64,000 nt of DNA from Neckera pumila (GCA_963969595.1 OZ018417.1:14076501-14140500), one strand, 5' to 3'. Shown: positions 46,076 to 58,461, counted from the stretch's first letter. The notes: generated from the letters alone by a model not told the origin. Translations and numbers: made by a program.

Positions 46076-46350
46076 GGGGCAACTTTAAAATCCTACTTTA
46101 TATATAAAAACACATTCACTCTAAAGTCATAAAGGAAGTAGAGAGGTATTCATTAAAATGAAATTGACAACATTAGAAGTAGTTGCCCTTGTTTATGAGA
46201 AAATCACATCTTGCTGATTTTTTGTGATTTTCTTTATATTCACAAAAGAAATTCAATTCATTGCCCTTGGTGGTTAGAATCAACATATTCTACCAAAAAT
46301 TAAGCAAAGTTGGAAAAAATAGTTTGGCAAAAGCTTGAAATATAAATTTT
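46076..46350 (+). repeat. Dispersed direct repeat, copy 2
   Basis: Diverged copy of 42461-42765 in the same orientation, about 3.6 kb away. It is part of the duplicated repeat sea between 42 and 48 kb. Confidence 0.7.
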
Positions 46351-47271
46351 CCATAAATTTTTGGAAAAAAAAAATCCTATAGAATATTTAAAAAATCGAA
46401 TTTATTTTTATAGTAATTTTTGCCAATCTTGACATTTGGATACAATATTGAAATGCACACAAAATATATTATAATGTGTTGGAAACCTCTTTCAATTGCT
46501 ACAAAGCTTCAACAAACAATAAAATTTTATTTATTATCATGGATGATCAAATATGAAAATTTTGACTTCATGTTTGATTCACCTAGAATGAACTAGTTGA
46601 GGTCACAAAACACAAAATTAGCTATCTACAATACAAGGAAAAGGTGCTGCAGCTTTCTAGCAACTTGGTCAAAAAATAAATAATTAAAAGGGAATCTAAA
46701 TTTTTGGAAAACTACTGATCTAATTTGTCATGTATAGACATTAGACATAGATAAAGATTGCATAATTCATAGAAATTAAACTCCCTCTACATAATCTTGC
46801 ATCTTCTTTTTGTAAATAACTGTAAATATATATTGCAAAGTTTTTTGCCTTGTCATTTGATTATTCTAAAGCAAGATCTCTTACAAACAAAATGTATTTC
46901 ACACACAACATGATCCATACATCTCTTCTTTGTGAATAATTATAAGCATACATTACAAAGCTTTAGTCTTGCCATTTGGATCGTTTTAAAGTACAATCTC
47001 TAACAAACAAAACATATCTCTCACACAATAAACCTTGAAACTTAATAAAACCTTGATATGCAAGATAGAGAGTTTAATCCTATAAAGACGAGCCTTTGAC
47101 TAAGAAATTCTAGTCTCACTGTCCATTATTTTGTTTGTTGCCATTTTCCAATTAGATATGAATGAAAAATTTCATAATTATTTTTCATAGATGAAGTCAC
47201 ATGTTTGTTACAAGTTGTCAAATTTTGAAATTAATGGAAACTTCTTAAGAAAAAAATGAAGAAAATTCGTA

Positions 47272-47605
47272 TCAAATACAAAATATACTTAAGAAATATG
47301 AAATTTTCATTATAGATGTATAATATAATGCATAACATCATGATATAAACCAAAGTGACCATATCATTATGGTAATTCAACAAACCATGGTACAAGCCCA
47401 AAGTTTGTATTTGGAGTAAAATAGTGAAATTTAAGATTTTTTTTCCAAAAATGAAGAACTTTGCAATACTATTCACTAAAAATGCACTCAAATATTTTCC
47501 AAAAAAAATAAATTTGGATGAAAAAATATTTTTTTCTATCTTCCTATCTCAACAAAAGTCATCCATCAAACACTTAATATCCACAACAACAATACAGGAT
47601 TAAGG
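47272..47605 (+). repeat. Dispersed direct repeat (partner 44829-45160)
   Basis: Second copy of the 44.8-kb repeat, with ATAATATAATGCATAACATC and CCATGGTACAAGCCCA conserved. Confidence 0.75.
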
Positions 47606-47655
47606 TTTGGAGGTCAAGACAAAGATAACTGCAACTAACTTATAGATGAGAAGTA

Positions 47656-47929
47656 AGGTGGGTACACCCAAATGCGCCACTGACCTTAAACCGCCATCTA
47701 TACTCTATATACATCTCCAAAATCAGCTCTGTACCTATGTGGAAGAAACGCTTTTAGAACCAAACTTTGTTCCTTAATAACTTTTGCATATAGTATCCAA
47801 ATGCTACATTTTTTGGTGCGTTGGAACCTCTTTTCACTTGCCAACAAGGCAATATGAAAATCAGACCAGCCTAATAATAGTAACTAAGCACAGTATCAAT
47901 TTGGGGCGGTTTTGGGTGTACCCACCTTA
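47656..47929. mobile_element. 274-bp MITE with 4-bp target duplication
   Basis: The left end AGGTGGGTACACCCAAA is the exact inverse of the right end TTTGGGTGTACCCACCTT, apart from one inserted or changed position. AGTA stands immediately outside both ends. The interior has no frame and is unlike the TTAA family. This is a clean non-autonomous DNA transposon. Confidence 0.85.
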
Positions 47930-48059
47930 GTAGGAACCACGTCATCCAAAACTTGCAAGAAGGCTTGGATGAATGCCCACCTACCTTATCTTTATTCTTT
48001 ATTCTGGAGTATATTTAAAACTGCCCAATTATAACTGTTTTTTGCACTTTATATAATTA

Positions 48060-49440
48060 TTAGGCCGAAAGTTACCCAAGCTGCTACAGTAGGAAGCTAC
48101 GCTATACCAAGCTTATCCCCACGAGGTGGAATACATTATAAAATTCGCACTGGAAAGCTTGAAGCAGCATCGACAACTCCGCCAACTTCTACACCCATCA
48201 GTCAAAGTACTACTCCGTATCAGATAAAGGCATAAAGCGCTTGCCCATATCCAGTCAAACTTGTAGTTCACTCCGAGCGTCACAAGTGGCATATTCCCTG
48301 GAGGTATTTCTAAGGAAGTAGATTCCTGAGAGGTAAACTGAAACCAAGAGTTTCGAATTGAATTTTCTCAGAGATTCATGCTAATCTGAGTAGATTGGGT
48401 CAGTGAGATTATGAGTACTGGACCACCCAGTAAGTCAAAAGTTATCAAGCATTGGCTGAATCAAGATAAAGCACTTGACAGCACTTCCACTAGCCCCGCA
48501 ACCGACCATGTCTTGTTGAAGGATTCCCGGCGTGGATAACGTAATCGAGCTTCAAACAATTGTTTCCAATCTTCCATGTTTACGAAACTTGCTACAGTAA
48601 AAAGGTTTGAAGCTTATTGTGCAGTTCAGTAGATACTGCATAAAATTCGTACGAGCGGAACAGCCTTGCTTCAGGAGTCTGACATACGTCCGTTCTAGGA
48701 TGGAATATTCGAAGGAATCCTGATTTCCGACATTCCCACACAAGTTCCACAGTTTGGAGTACACACAACATGTGATCCGCGTGGCAAGCAATCATGTCTT
48801 CATGCACAAAAAAGAAGAAAAACGACTATGTCAAATGAACATTTCATAGACTATTATACGGACACAATAATCGACGCACGTCATCAGATTGATGGGTCAA
48901 TGCTCAAGGATAAAGAAAAACATCACCTGGAAAAAGCGAGACTTCTGATGACGTGCACGATTCACAAACAAGCTCAATATGAATTGTCAGTTGTAATCAG
49001 AAATACCTCCAGAGAAGAAGAACAATCAAGTGCAATTTACGAAATAGAAGGAGCAGAAGAACAGAAATACCTCCAGAGATGAAGGATCGTACCTTCACAG
49101 ATGGAAGGATCGTGCCTTTGAAGGCAGATATTTTCGGTAAGTGCAAGGAAAAGAGAATACCGTCCAATTAACAGCAAGACTAAATCGAATTGAGACAAAA
49201 TTAAACAAAAAGCAACAAGAAGGACGACCGCGAGTTGACACACATATAATTCATTACAATTCCGCTTATACAACATCATAAAGCCGAAAACAGATCCTAT
49301 AGATATATACTTAGAACATCCACTACTAACGAAAACAGAAACCATAGCTATCAACGCTAAGTATATATCCACTAATAACCAAGGTGTGGAACCCTAAATC
49401 AAACCAAAACCAAAACTATGAAGTAGTAATCCTCAGTCCA
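48060..49440. other. Spacer with a short open frame and a hairpin
   Basis: A moderately GC-richer segment without a recognised gene. A plus-strand frame at 48828-49082 (84 codons, charged, no motif) overlaps a hairpin whose stem is GCACGTCATCAGA / TCTGATGACGTGC (about 48877-48956). Short direct repeats of AGAAATACCTCCAGAG occur near 49000 and 49065. Confidence 0.35.
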
Positions 49441-49560
49441 GTTATTTATAATATGGATAGCGAGACCATATATCCGCGGTCAGCGGCTAACCCGGATCTG
49501 CCATGAGGAGCTACATCTTAAGGCTGTAATCCACCCCGGAATTGCTTCAGATAGCCGTGA

Positions 49561-50075
49561 TCAGACGGCCAAAATCAGCCCCGGAAGCTCCCGTCCTTCC
49601 TTAGACTTCCAGAGGTGGTTCTGCCACACGGGCACGCACGGGTGATGCTGGACCTCGTGCGGCGTGGGCGTAGTCGGCCTCAAATCCGTCACCAGAATCG
49701 CGGTGTTGAAGTACTCGCGCAGCTGCGTGACGCGCTTATCCTTGAGCGTCCATATGTGCACCCAGAATGTTTTTTTGCGAGACGACGACGAGGGCGTCTC
49801 CCCTTCCACGAAAACCCTGTTGCCAATGCTCCGAATGCTCGGGCGCTGGAACGCAAAGGTGTCACACGAAGTAACACCAGTGAGCAAGCGCATCATGTGC
49901 TGCTCGCTCCGGGGGCCATAGAACCACCACTCCAGATCCTCGTCCACTAACTCGCCCACCTTCGCTGCATCCCCAGATGCTAGCGCGGAGTACAGCAGTC
50001 GAACCAGCCCCTCGTTGGCATGCTCCAGAGCTTCTCCGCCTTCTTCACTTTCTGCCAGCTTTTCCCAAACGCAAA
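49561..50075 (-). CDS. Wound-induced protein 1 (WUN1)-like, NTF2-fold
   Basis: A single minus-strand exon from a probable acceptor at 50075 (TTCGCAG|TT) to the stop at 49561 gives about 170 residues. It contains LVRLLYSALASGDA, then DLEWWFYGPRSEQHMMRLLTG split over a typical WUN1 block, VFVEGE, FWVHIWTLKDKRVTQLREYF and ILVTDL. These are the conserved segments of the plant wound-induced protein 1 family, which has an NTF2/SnoaL-like cone fold. Members are induced by wounding and stress; their ligand or activity is not established as far as I know. No in-frame ATG precedes the conserved domain within this exon: the first in-frame Met is in HMMRLL, so the start must come from an upstream exon, or the gene is damaged. 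Confidence 0.82.
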
Positions 50076-50261
50076 CTGCGAACGCTCAAACCCTAAAAAA
50101 AAAGGAACGCAAACCCACCAAAGAAAACCTCGGAAACCGCAGAATTGGGCGGCACAGATGAACAAAACCTGCGCAAATTGAATTGCAAACGCTGAGAGCG
50201 TAAAGATCAGCCAAGAGCGGGAGGGTCTCGGAGTCTCCAAACGACGCTCTCGCGAAACCTC

Positions 50262-50268
50262 TTATAAG
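50262..50268 (-). promoter_or_regulatory. Putative TATA box of the WUN1-like gene
   Basis: CTTATAAG, read on either strand, lies about 190 bp upstream of the coding exon. It would put transcription start near 50230. An ATG at 50240 (frame METPRPSRSW) would then lie at or upstream of the start site and is unlikely to be used. Confidence 0.4.
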
Positions 50269-50424
50269 GTAACCGCCGGAAGGTACCTTGTCAACTGCAC
50301 TTCTCGGTAGTTACGCGGTGACGCATGACCGTGGTGGGACCTGGTAGGTCGAAAAGCAAGGTGGTGGCACGGTGGAAGGCGGCCAGCAGCGCCGCCTGCA
50401 GCACAGTGGGTGTGCGCTCGAGGT

Positions 50425-50468
50425 ACTGGGCGGGTATCAGGTGCGGGTATCAGCCGCGGGTATCGAGA
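50425..50468. repeat. Three tandem GCGGGTATC units upstream of the WUN1-like gene
   Basis: GGCGGGTATCAG, TGCGGGTATCAG and CGCGGGTATCG follow one another in a GC-rich stretch at the boundary between the promoter and the AT-rich block. They could be protein-binding sites, but nothing in the sequence shows it. Confidence 0.5.
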
Positions 50469-50519
50469 AGGTTCTACACTCCTAGGACGGAGCCTATGAA
50501 TATGTAGTCAAACTCAATA

Positions 50520-53500
50520 CAATATTGAAGAAAAGGTTTTATTTATATATTTTATATGTTTTTCAAAGATGGAATTAAATCAGAAGTGAGCCTCTTAGGG
50601 GTTCTTGTATATTTATATTGGTATAAGCCTCTCTACATGGCCTAAAATTAGTATTTATTCATAAAATAAAAAATCTTTTATATTTTAAAATAAAATTGAA
50701 TCATTTTTATTTTTATCATATTCTTCACTTGTTTATTTTCCTACTTTTATTTGAACTTTTAATTTTTAAGTCATATGCACCGGATGAGCTTTCAATTATT
50801 TATAGGACAAGGTCAAGCTAGTGTCTTATATAAATCATGTACTTCTCAAAAAATTGTGAAAATTTAGCATTACAAAATTTTTTGAAAAATCTAAGAAAAA
50901 TTACCTTGAAAAAATGAATTCTCATCTATAGGTGCACATTGTATAAGTAAATTTAACTTTTAGTCTCATTCAATAATTAAAAAAATCACTATAGATTGTG
51001 GTTTTAGAACATAATGTTCAAACTTTCGATAAACTTTTAATTTTAGAATGTTTTCTAAGATGTTTTCAAATCTTCAAAGTAGAATAGAAGTTAGATGTAA
51101 TAAAATAATAAATTTAAGCTATATTTATTTATAATTTTATTTTATAGATTATATTAATTTTAGACTGTATTTACTTAAAGTATTTATAAACTACACAAAT
51201 TTTAAGCTATACTGATTTATAAACTTAATATTAAGCTATGCAAATTTATAAGTTTTTGTATTTGGAATTTATATAGTAAATTTTGAAATAAATTGAATTG
51301 ATTGTAGTCATGTGTATAACTTTGTATAAGTAAATTCTAAAGTTTGAAGACTATGATTCATTTTGAATCCACCTCAAAATTGTCATTTCTAGTACAAAGA
51401 GCTAAGACAAGAAAAATTGTTATTGGGCATTTTTAATTGTAGGATCTAGTGCATCAATCTTATATTGGAATTGTAGAAAAGAATTCATACACTTTTAATT
51501 GGTAGATTCTACGATATTATTATTCAAAGTCAAGCTTTAATTTTTTGTACCTTGTCATATGAGGTTTTCAAACTTTTAATCTTCTTAATTGATTTTTTTT
51601 GCACTTTAGAGTTTTGGGGTATTATAATTAATCACTATGGTAGAGAATTGAGTTGAAAACAGTATTAGGAAAATAAATTTTTTATATGATTCTTATCCTT
51701 TAACAGACTGACAAGTAGAAATAAATACATAATAGAAAGAAAATCTAATCTCTAATAGATCAAAAATTATGCCAACAATTGTGATTATGAACACTTCAAA
51801 AATTGTTTATTTGTCGACAATAATCATTTTTGAGTGATTTATTTGACGTTTTTTTTTATATAACTACTATATTAGATTTGACTTGTAAATAGCAAATTGG
51901 AAGACTTGAATTTGAGCAACTTTAAACTTTCTAAGTACCTTGTAATTAAACATAATAATCTTCCAATTCATATGAAATATTGTTGTGTTTTCATTTCTAA
52001 CATGATCCATATCTCATCTAGTTTAAGATCCTTATATCATCTAGTTAATATTACAATTTGAAAAAGTTGTAATAACCAATCAAATTTGGCTTTTGTTTTG
52101 TTTGGAACAAGCAATAAGAAGCTCAAAAAAGTCTTGTGCATTGATTGGTTCTTCTTTGATAGTGGTAATAAATTTTATTATCAAATTTATAATGAAGGAT
52201 TTTTCTTTTGAAACTTTTTTTGTGTAAGTAACAACAAAGAGAAATTTATTGTCAAAATGGCATCAATCATGTTGACCAATCAAATCAATTCTTAATATGT
52301 CGTATCTAATTATTCTAAATTATGATGCAAATTTTTTCTAAATTACTCTGACTTCTTCTAAACATATTTTGCTAGGAAAATATCAAGATTAAAAGTCTCA
52401 TATATCTAATTTTGTTTCATATAAATTGTTTATCAAACTAAAATAAAAAAAATTATGAATTCTTTGTTGTTAAGAATATTAGGGACTTAGGAGATATATA
52501 AGTTGTGGGTAATATTCTAAAAACTATTAGTTACAAACTTTATTTCAAATGGAAAAAAAAAATTGAGAAAATAATAATAAAAAAAATATATCTAAAAAGA
52601 TTGTAGTCAGCTTTTGTTATCTACTTTCAATATCATGTATATAAATGCCACTTGACATATCTTAGAAATTCTGAGTTTAAATGCACCATGAGTTTAACAT
52701 TTGACCAAAATATATGATCAAAAACAAATTTGCCAAATCTTGGTTTATTTCACCAAATTCCAATTCAATAGATATTATCTTCAAGGTCAACATAGTGAAA
52801 GGCTCAAAAGGCTCATGCAATATACAATTAAGATCATGAGACACCTACAAACCCACAAAAATCAAAAAATTTCAAGCACATGAAATACTTCAAGAACTTA
52901 CAAATGTATTGATAAGTTACAATTGCGGAGTAATTACTTTTATTGCATACTTGAGGGCATTGAAGTTTTGAAAAGTGGTAGAATATAATAAGATGGTATT
53001 ATTTGAAGGGCAAAGTGAAGGAAATTAATTAACACATTTTATAATAGCAACGGCATGCAAAATAATTGTATATCTAAAATTAGAATGATACTTCTATATA
53101 GTGTCCAAAATATAATATTTCTTAATCTAATGGCAAAACTTTGCACTTTCTAACGGCAATCTTCTCTTCTTGGAGAAAACATAACCAAATATATCCAAAA
53201 GAAGCAAAAATTAGAACATCATTTGAAGGTAAAGAAAAGGAGCACAACAAAGTCAAGAAATTGAAGGGAATTATGCCAATTAGAAAAGTGCAAGTTCATA
53301 TTTATTTAATCAAGCTACTAATTTTATGCATCTATGTCCAAATGAAATGAATACATTGCTAATGTCTCTTTTCCATAAGATTATAAGGAAATCTTCTATA
53401 TAATCTTTACAATGACAATTATATTTGAAAATTTTATAAACGTTATTCTTTTATAATTACATGTCATAATTTCTACTACAGTTCATATGAAATCCATTCT

Positions 53501-53700
53501 TAGAAATGATTTTAAACCTTGTAAATGCTTAATGATCATGCTAATATTCTTTAACAATGTGATTGCAATTCTATAGGCACCTTTATATAAGTACATATTT
53601 TTGCATGATGGTCAACCATGCCATTATGTGTTATTTTATCATTTCTTATTTTTGATAGGTTTTATAACTTTTGAACTTTTCATCAATGCGCATCAATGCC
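50520..53700. other. Gene-free AT-rich stretch
   Basis: Extremely AT-rich with no credible gene. The few open frames (for example 53141-53350) have the low-complexity Lys/Ile composition expected by chance. Short patches resemble the interiors of the TTAA family (for example CCTCAAAATTGTCATTTCTAG near 51370) without termini. Confidence 0.6.
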
Positions 53701-55320
53701 TTAATCTCTAAAGGACCAAATCCATTACAAAATGGTCAAACATTCTTTGGACTAAATTGAATCTTTTAAATTGCATTCAAATATCAATCTTCAATTTTTT
53801 TTTAAGTACATAGTATTATGGATTATCTATCATTGTAGCAGAATTCAATTTGATTTGTGAAAAATTTTCATTGTTATGATTTTTATGGCAAAAATTAGAA
53901 ACAGATTATTAAATACAAAAAACAAATCAATTAGTTTGAGTGTTTTCAAGAGGCACAAGTAATAATAGAGATTGCTGTGAGGATTTATCAATTATTTATT
54001 CTATGATTTACACCCAAAACATCTTTGTCAATGCTCTTCAAGTCAAATGCCACTATCACGTTTCTTTTAACCTTTTAGTAATTTAAAATTATTCACTTGT
54101 AAAACAATATACATTATCTATTGATGCTAATTTTTTAATGGAAAAACAAAATTATTTTCATTCATGAAAGAAATTAAGATTTAAAAATAAAAATAAAATA
54201 TATCAATTACAATATTTTTATGATAAATGAAGGTTAAAATAGAAGATATAATTTTATAATTTAAAATTTAAAACTCTTTAAAAAAGACATAATGAAATAC
54301 ACACAATATTAAATAATTTGGATCCTAATACATTGAGCTTTTCAATTGCAACAAAAATTTTAATTTTTCAATTTTTTCAAAATGCAATAGAAACAAAATA
54401 TGTCAAGACTCATTTTCTTAGTTTAAATCAAATATCCAAAATGGTAATTTAGAAAGTTACAATCAACCAACATTTAGATGCACAAACCTTTGGAAATTAT
54501 TCTTCCTTATGAATAAAAATTCTTAGAAACACCATGAAGAAGATTAACCCTATAACCAATTACTTAAGCTTTTTTGACTGTATGTAGTGGTGTTATTTTT
54601 GTTCCAATTTTTTTTAAAGGAAATAGGTTTATAATAGAATGTCCAAAAAGTGAGCTTTGAATTTCTTTTTTTCAAGTCATGACAAATTTTTGAACGCAAA
54701 GGTATTGTAAAATCCTAAATGAATATATATAGACTTTCCAAAATTCAAAACAATGCGGACTCATTGTGATCAACCTAGTATCCAAACTAAATTAGTTACC
54801 AACATACAAGCCGACATTCTCAACGTGAAGCTTAGCAATTATGTTGTGCTACTTACAAATTTGAAGCTATAAAAATTGAACAATATTCCAGTTCCATATA
54901 GATTGCCAATGAGGTTGTAATCGGTTATAGAATAGTTGCCTTTGTGTAACAAGTAATTGACAAGCTTTGGTGTACTTTGTAGGAAGTGTTGAGCATGATA
55001 TTACACCTAGCTCCCCCTTCCCTCCATGAATTATGTGCCATGCCATGAAATTGAGCAAATATGAAGGCATTGTGTTTTTCTTTTGTTCTTGTTCTGAGAC
55101 CGTGAAATCAATGCTTTTTTTTTAGCAGTAATTTGCAAAACATTCTCCATTTTTAGTTCATGAAATTGTTGATTTGCTACATATTCCAAGAACAATATCA
55201 CTCTTTTTTGGATGAATATACACTCTTTTGGATCAATACTTTAGGTTTTATCCACATATTGCATATTTCATTCATTTGTATAGATGTTACCCCCTAAGAA
55301 ATGTCCCATTCAAAAGCCAA
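53701..55320. other. AT-rich stretch with one orphan TTAA-family terminus
   Basis: TTAATCTCTAAAGGACCAAA at 53701 is a left terminus of the TTAA family, but no right terminus was found. A similar edge (ATTAACCCTATAACC) occurs at about 54544. Otherwise no gene or repeat boundary is clear. Confidence 0.45.
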
Positions 55321-55714
55321 GCAAACATAACATTCAATAGCAATTAGAACAATTGCCTTCCTGCGGACAGAATGATGAGGAATATTCCACACCCAAATTA
55401 GCTAAATGGCCACGCGTCAATAATGTCAAACTTTTGCTTAGTGCCAAGGTCACGACTGCACATTCAGGTTACTAGGAAATTGAACACCTTCAATTTAAAC
55501 AATACACAAATAACAATTTTAAACAAAATGACAATTAATTCATAGAAGTCAATAATTTCAGTGTTTGAATTCCCTCATATTGCTTTATAAGCCTTTCATG
55601 TTTTGTGATTTGGAATTAGAAGACAACTCTTTATGTACACATGGGGTAGTACGAGGTAGAACAACCCATGTGGAATATGTAATTTAGAATTTGTAGTTTC
55701 TCAACCACTCATAG

Positions 55715-56641
55715 TTAATCCCTAAAGGACCAAGGCCTTTTTTTCTGCCAAAAAACTCTCAAAACTGCCATTTCTAGAGTAAAAGAAATTAAAATTTGTT
55801 CTTTTTTGCATATTTAACTGTAGGATCTTATACCTAGCTAGTATGAGAATGTGTGGAAAAAAATTCAGAATTTTTGACTGCACACATTGCAAGATATCTG
55901 CACTTGAAGTGAAAAAAAAACAAATTTTTCAGCACATTGCGGAACTAGATTTTTTGACTTTGAACATTTTTGACTTAAATTTTTTACACTACAGAGTTTT
56001 GAGATTTAAATCTTTCTAGTGAAAAATTGAGTTGAGAGTCTAGGAAAAAAAAAGAAATTCAAGAAAACTTAATTTTCATTCTTATAAAAATTGTTAAGTA
56101 GAAGTAGGTACAAGATAGAAGGAAAATCTAAAATATTGTTATCTTTTAGATGGAATTAAAATGCACTAATCCCAAAGGTGAGATTGTTCTAGCACAAAAA
56201 ATAAACCATGTGGAACTTTTGTTTCTGAAAAAATGCAAAAATTGCATTCCAATATGAATCCTACAAGTTATCTTTTTCAAAAAGATGCTCTAATTGCCTG
56301 AAAAACAAGATTATCCATAACTTTCTCATAAAAAATTCAAATGAAATGAATCAAAGCTTTACTAATAGACAAAAATATACTCTATAAGGAAAAAAATAAA
56401 AAATAAAAAAATGTATTTTTTGCAAAAAAAATTTGTTGCCCCCTCTCCCTTGTTTTGAGCTTATTTGGGCACAACTTTTGTTCCCGAGCACCAATTGAAA
56501 AAAAATTATATTCCCACGAAGCTTATCAGATTTTCTATCTCCAACCAAAGTTTCAAAAAATCACAACAAAAATTCAACCCGTAGGTACCTGCCCAAAATC
56601 CCATTTGTCCCCCCAAGGGACAATGGTCCTTTAGGAGTTAA
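55715..56641 (+). mobile_element. TTAA-flanked MITE nested in a foldback (filled site)
   Basis: Begins TTAATCCCTAAAGGACCAAG and ends GGTCCTTTAGGAGTTAA, 927 bp. It interrupts the foldback between CACTCATAG and GTCTAAG. The two related foldbacks have CACTCATAG-TTAA-GTC uninterrupted at 58909-58912 and 63609-63612. The insertion therefore duplicated TTAA. Interior blocks match the other copies, including the subterminal TGTCCCCCCAAGGGACA hairpin. Confidence 0.92.
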
Positions 56642-57326
56642 GTCTAAGTAGGAATTACGTTAAAACTTTAATTTCATACCTCATTTAGGCATAGTAGAAT
56701 TTTTTTTTCAAAATACTTTGAACTAAAATAAGTTAGGAAATCAAGTTAAGTTTCATTTACAAAAATCCGTTTGAGATTTCAATCTTCCACTCAAAAGTTA
56801 TGGACAAATTTCATAGAGGGGTTGGAAAGGATTTTTTTTTACATTTTCATACATCCTCTCAGAAATTTGTCCAGAACTTTTAAGTAGAAGATCTAAATCT
56901 CAAACAGATTTTTAGAGATGAAACTTAACTTGATTTCCTAACTTATTTTAGTTCAAACTTTTTTGAAAAAAGGTATTCCAGTATGCCTAAATGAGGTCTA
57001 AAATTACAGTTTTAATACAATTCCTACTTTAGACTTAACTATGAGCGGTTGAGAAATTACAAACTCTAAATTACATATCCCACATTAGTTGTTCTACCTC
57101 CTACCACCCCAAGTGTACATAAAGAGCTTCTCTTTTCTATAAAAAATTGAAAAAAAGTTATTGATGGCAAATGGTTAGATTTCATTGGTATAATACTCAA
57201 TGGATTCTTTGGGTTTTGACAAACCATCTATCTTTATAATTTTTGTTGTTTGTATATTTTGTCCTAGAATTAGCCAAAAAAATGGAGTGCACCATAAATG
57301 TATTGCCATTGTCTCGATCTTGAAGC

Positions 57327-58268
57327 TTAACCCCTAAAAGCCCATTGTTGCTTTGGGGGACATATGTGTTTTTGGGCAGGTACCTACGGGCTGAAATTTT
57401 CTCCTGATTTTTTGAAACTTTTTTTGGAGGTAAAAAAGCTGATTAGCTTTGTGGGGATATAATTTTTTTCACAATCGGTGCTCGGAAACAAAAGTTATGA
57501 CCAAATAAGCTCAAAACAGAAGACAGCAAGCAGTGCATGCAACAAAATTTGCACTTTTTTCTTTTTCTTTTTCTTAATATTTTTTTTCTCATAGATTACA
57601 TTTTGTCTATCTTATAAGCTCTGATTCATTTCATTTGGATTTGTTATGAGAAAGTTATGGCTATTCTTGTTTTTCGGGCAATTAGAGCATCTTTTTGGAA
57701 AAAATAACTTGTAGGACTCATTTCTGAATGCCATTTTTTCAAATTTTTCAAATATTTTTTTTGGCATGGTTTAGTTTACTTGCTAGAACAATCTCACCAT
57801 TGGGATTAGTGCAATTTAATTCCATCTAAAATATATGAATATTTTAGATTTTCCTTCTATCTCATACCTACTTCTATTTAACAATTTTTTTAATAATGAA
57901 AATTAAGTTTTTTTGAAATCTTTTTTTTGGAGATTGTCAACTCAATTCTCCACTATAAATAATTAAAGCTCAAAACTCTGTAGTGCAAAAGTTTTAGGTT
58001 AAAAATGTTCAAAGTCAAAAAATCCAGTCCCACAATGTGTTGAAAAATTTGTTTTCTTCACTTTGAACGTAGATATGTTGCAATTTGTGCAGTCAAAAAT
58101 TCTGAAATTTTTTCCACACATTCTTATACTAGTTAGGTGCAAGATCTTATGGTTAGATGTGCAAAAAAAACATTTTTTATTTTTTATTTTTTTTTCACTC
58201 TTTGCTAAAAAAAATGGCAATTTTGGATGTTTTTGGCAGAAAAAAAGCCTTGGGCCTTTAGGGATTAA
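57327..58268 (-). mobile_element. Second TTAA-flanked MITE nested in the same foldback
   Basis: Begins TTAACCCCTAAAAGCCCATT and ends TTGGGCCTTTAGGGATTAA, 942 bp, in the opposite orientation to the first insertion. The corresponding place in the neighbouring foldback (about 59580) reads AAGCTTACATTAATTATTTG without an insertion. The interior closely resembles 62041-62959 over its length. Confidence 0.87.
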
Positions 58269-58461
58269 AGTAATAATATGTGGATGAAATTCTTGAATGA
58301 AGACTCTGGAGAGTAAAAAGCAATCTCATTGAATGCTAATGAATGTTATGAATTATTTCCTATAAACTCTTCCTGATTTGCAAAATCCACATAAGTTAAT
58401 TGGTGATTACAAATTTTTCATTGATCCATCACATATTTCATCCATTTCTGGACATGCATTT

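Larger units (their letters stand above)
55326..58350. mobile_element. Foldback element, copy 1, with two nested MITEs
   Basis: Left end CATAACATTCAATAGC and right end GCTAATGAATGTTATG are inverted repeats. After subtracting the two inserted TTAA-family elements (55715-56641 and 57327-58268) about 1.16 kb remains, matching the 1.2 kb of the neighbouring copy. The core is a palindrome: GGTAGAACAACCCATG and TAGTTTCTCAACCACTC on the left are answered by GAGCGGTTGAGAAA and GTTCTACCTCCTACC on the right. No coding capacity. Confidence 0.82.

Noticed and set aside
49615..49950. Plus-strand frames opposite the WUN1-like exon
   Set aside because: Shadows of the conserved minus-strand domain in GC-rich sequence.
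50325..50507. 60-codon plus-strand frame upstream of the WUN1-like gene
   Set aside because: Arg/Ser-rich composition of a GC-rich promoter area, containing the GCGGGTATC repeats; no gene evidence.
52701..53350. Lys/Ile-rich frames in the AT-rich block
   Set aside because: Composition is what random AT-rich sequence yields, and there is no domain or splice support.
55326..58350. LTR retrotransposon as an explanation for the 55-64 kb repeats
   Set aside because: Ends are inverted rather than direct. I saw no TG…CA ends, primer-binding site, polypurine tract, or gag or pol frame.
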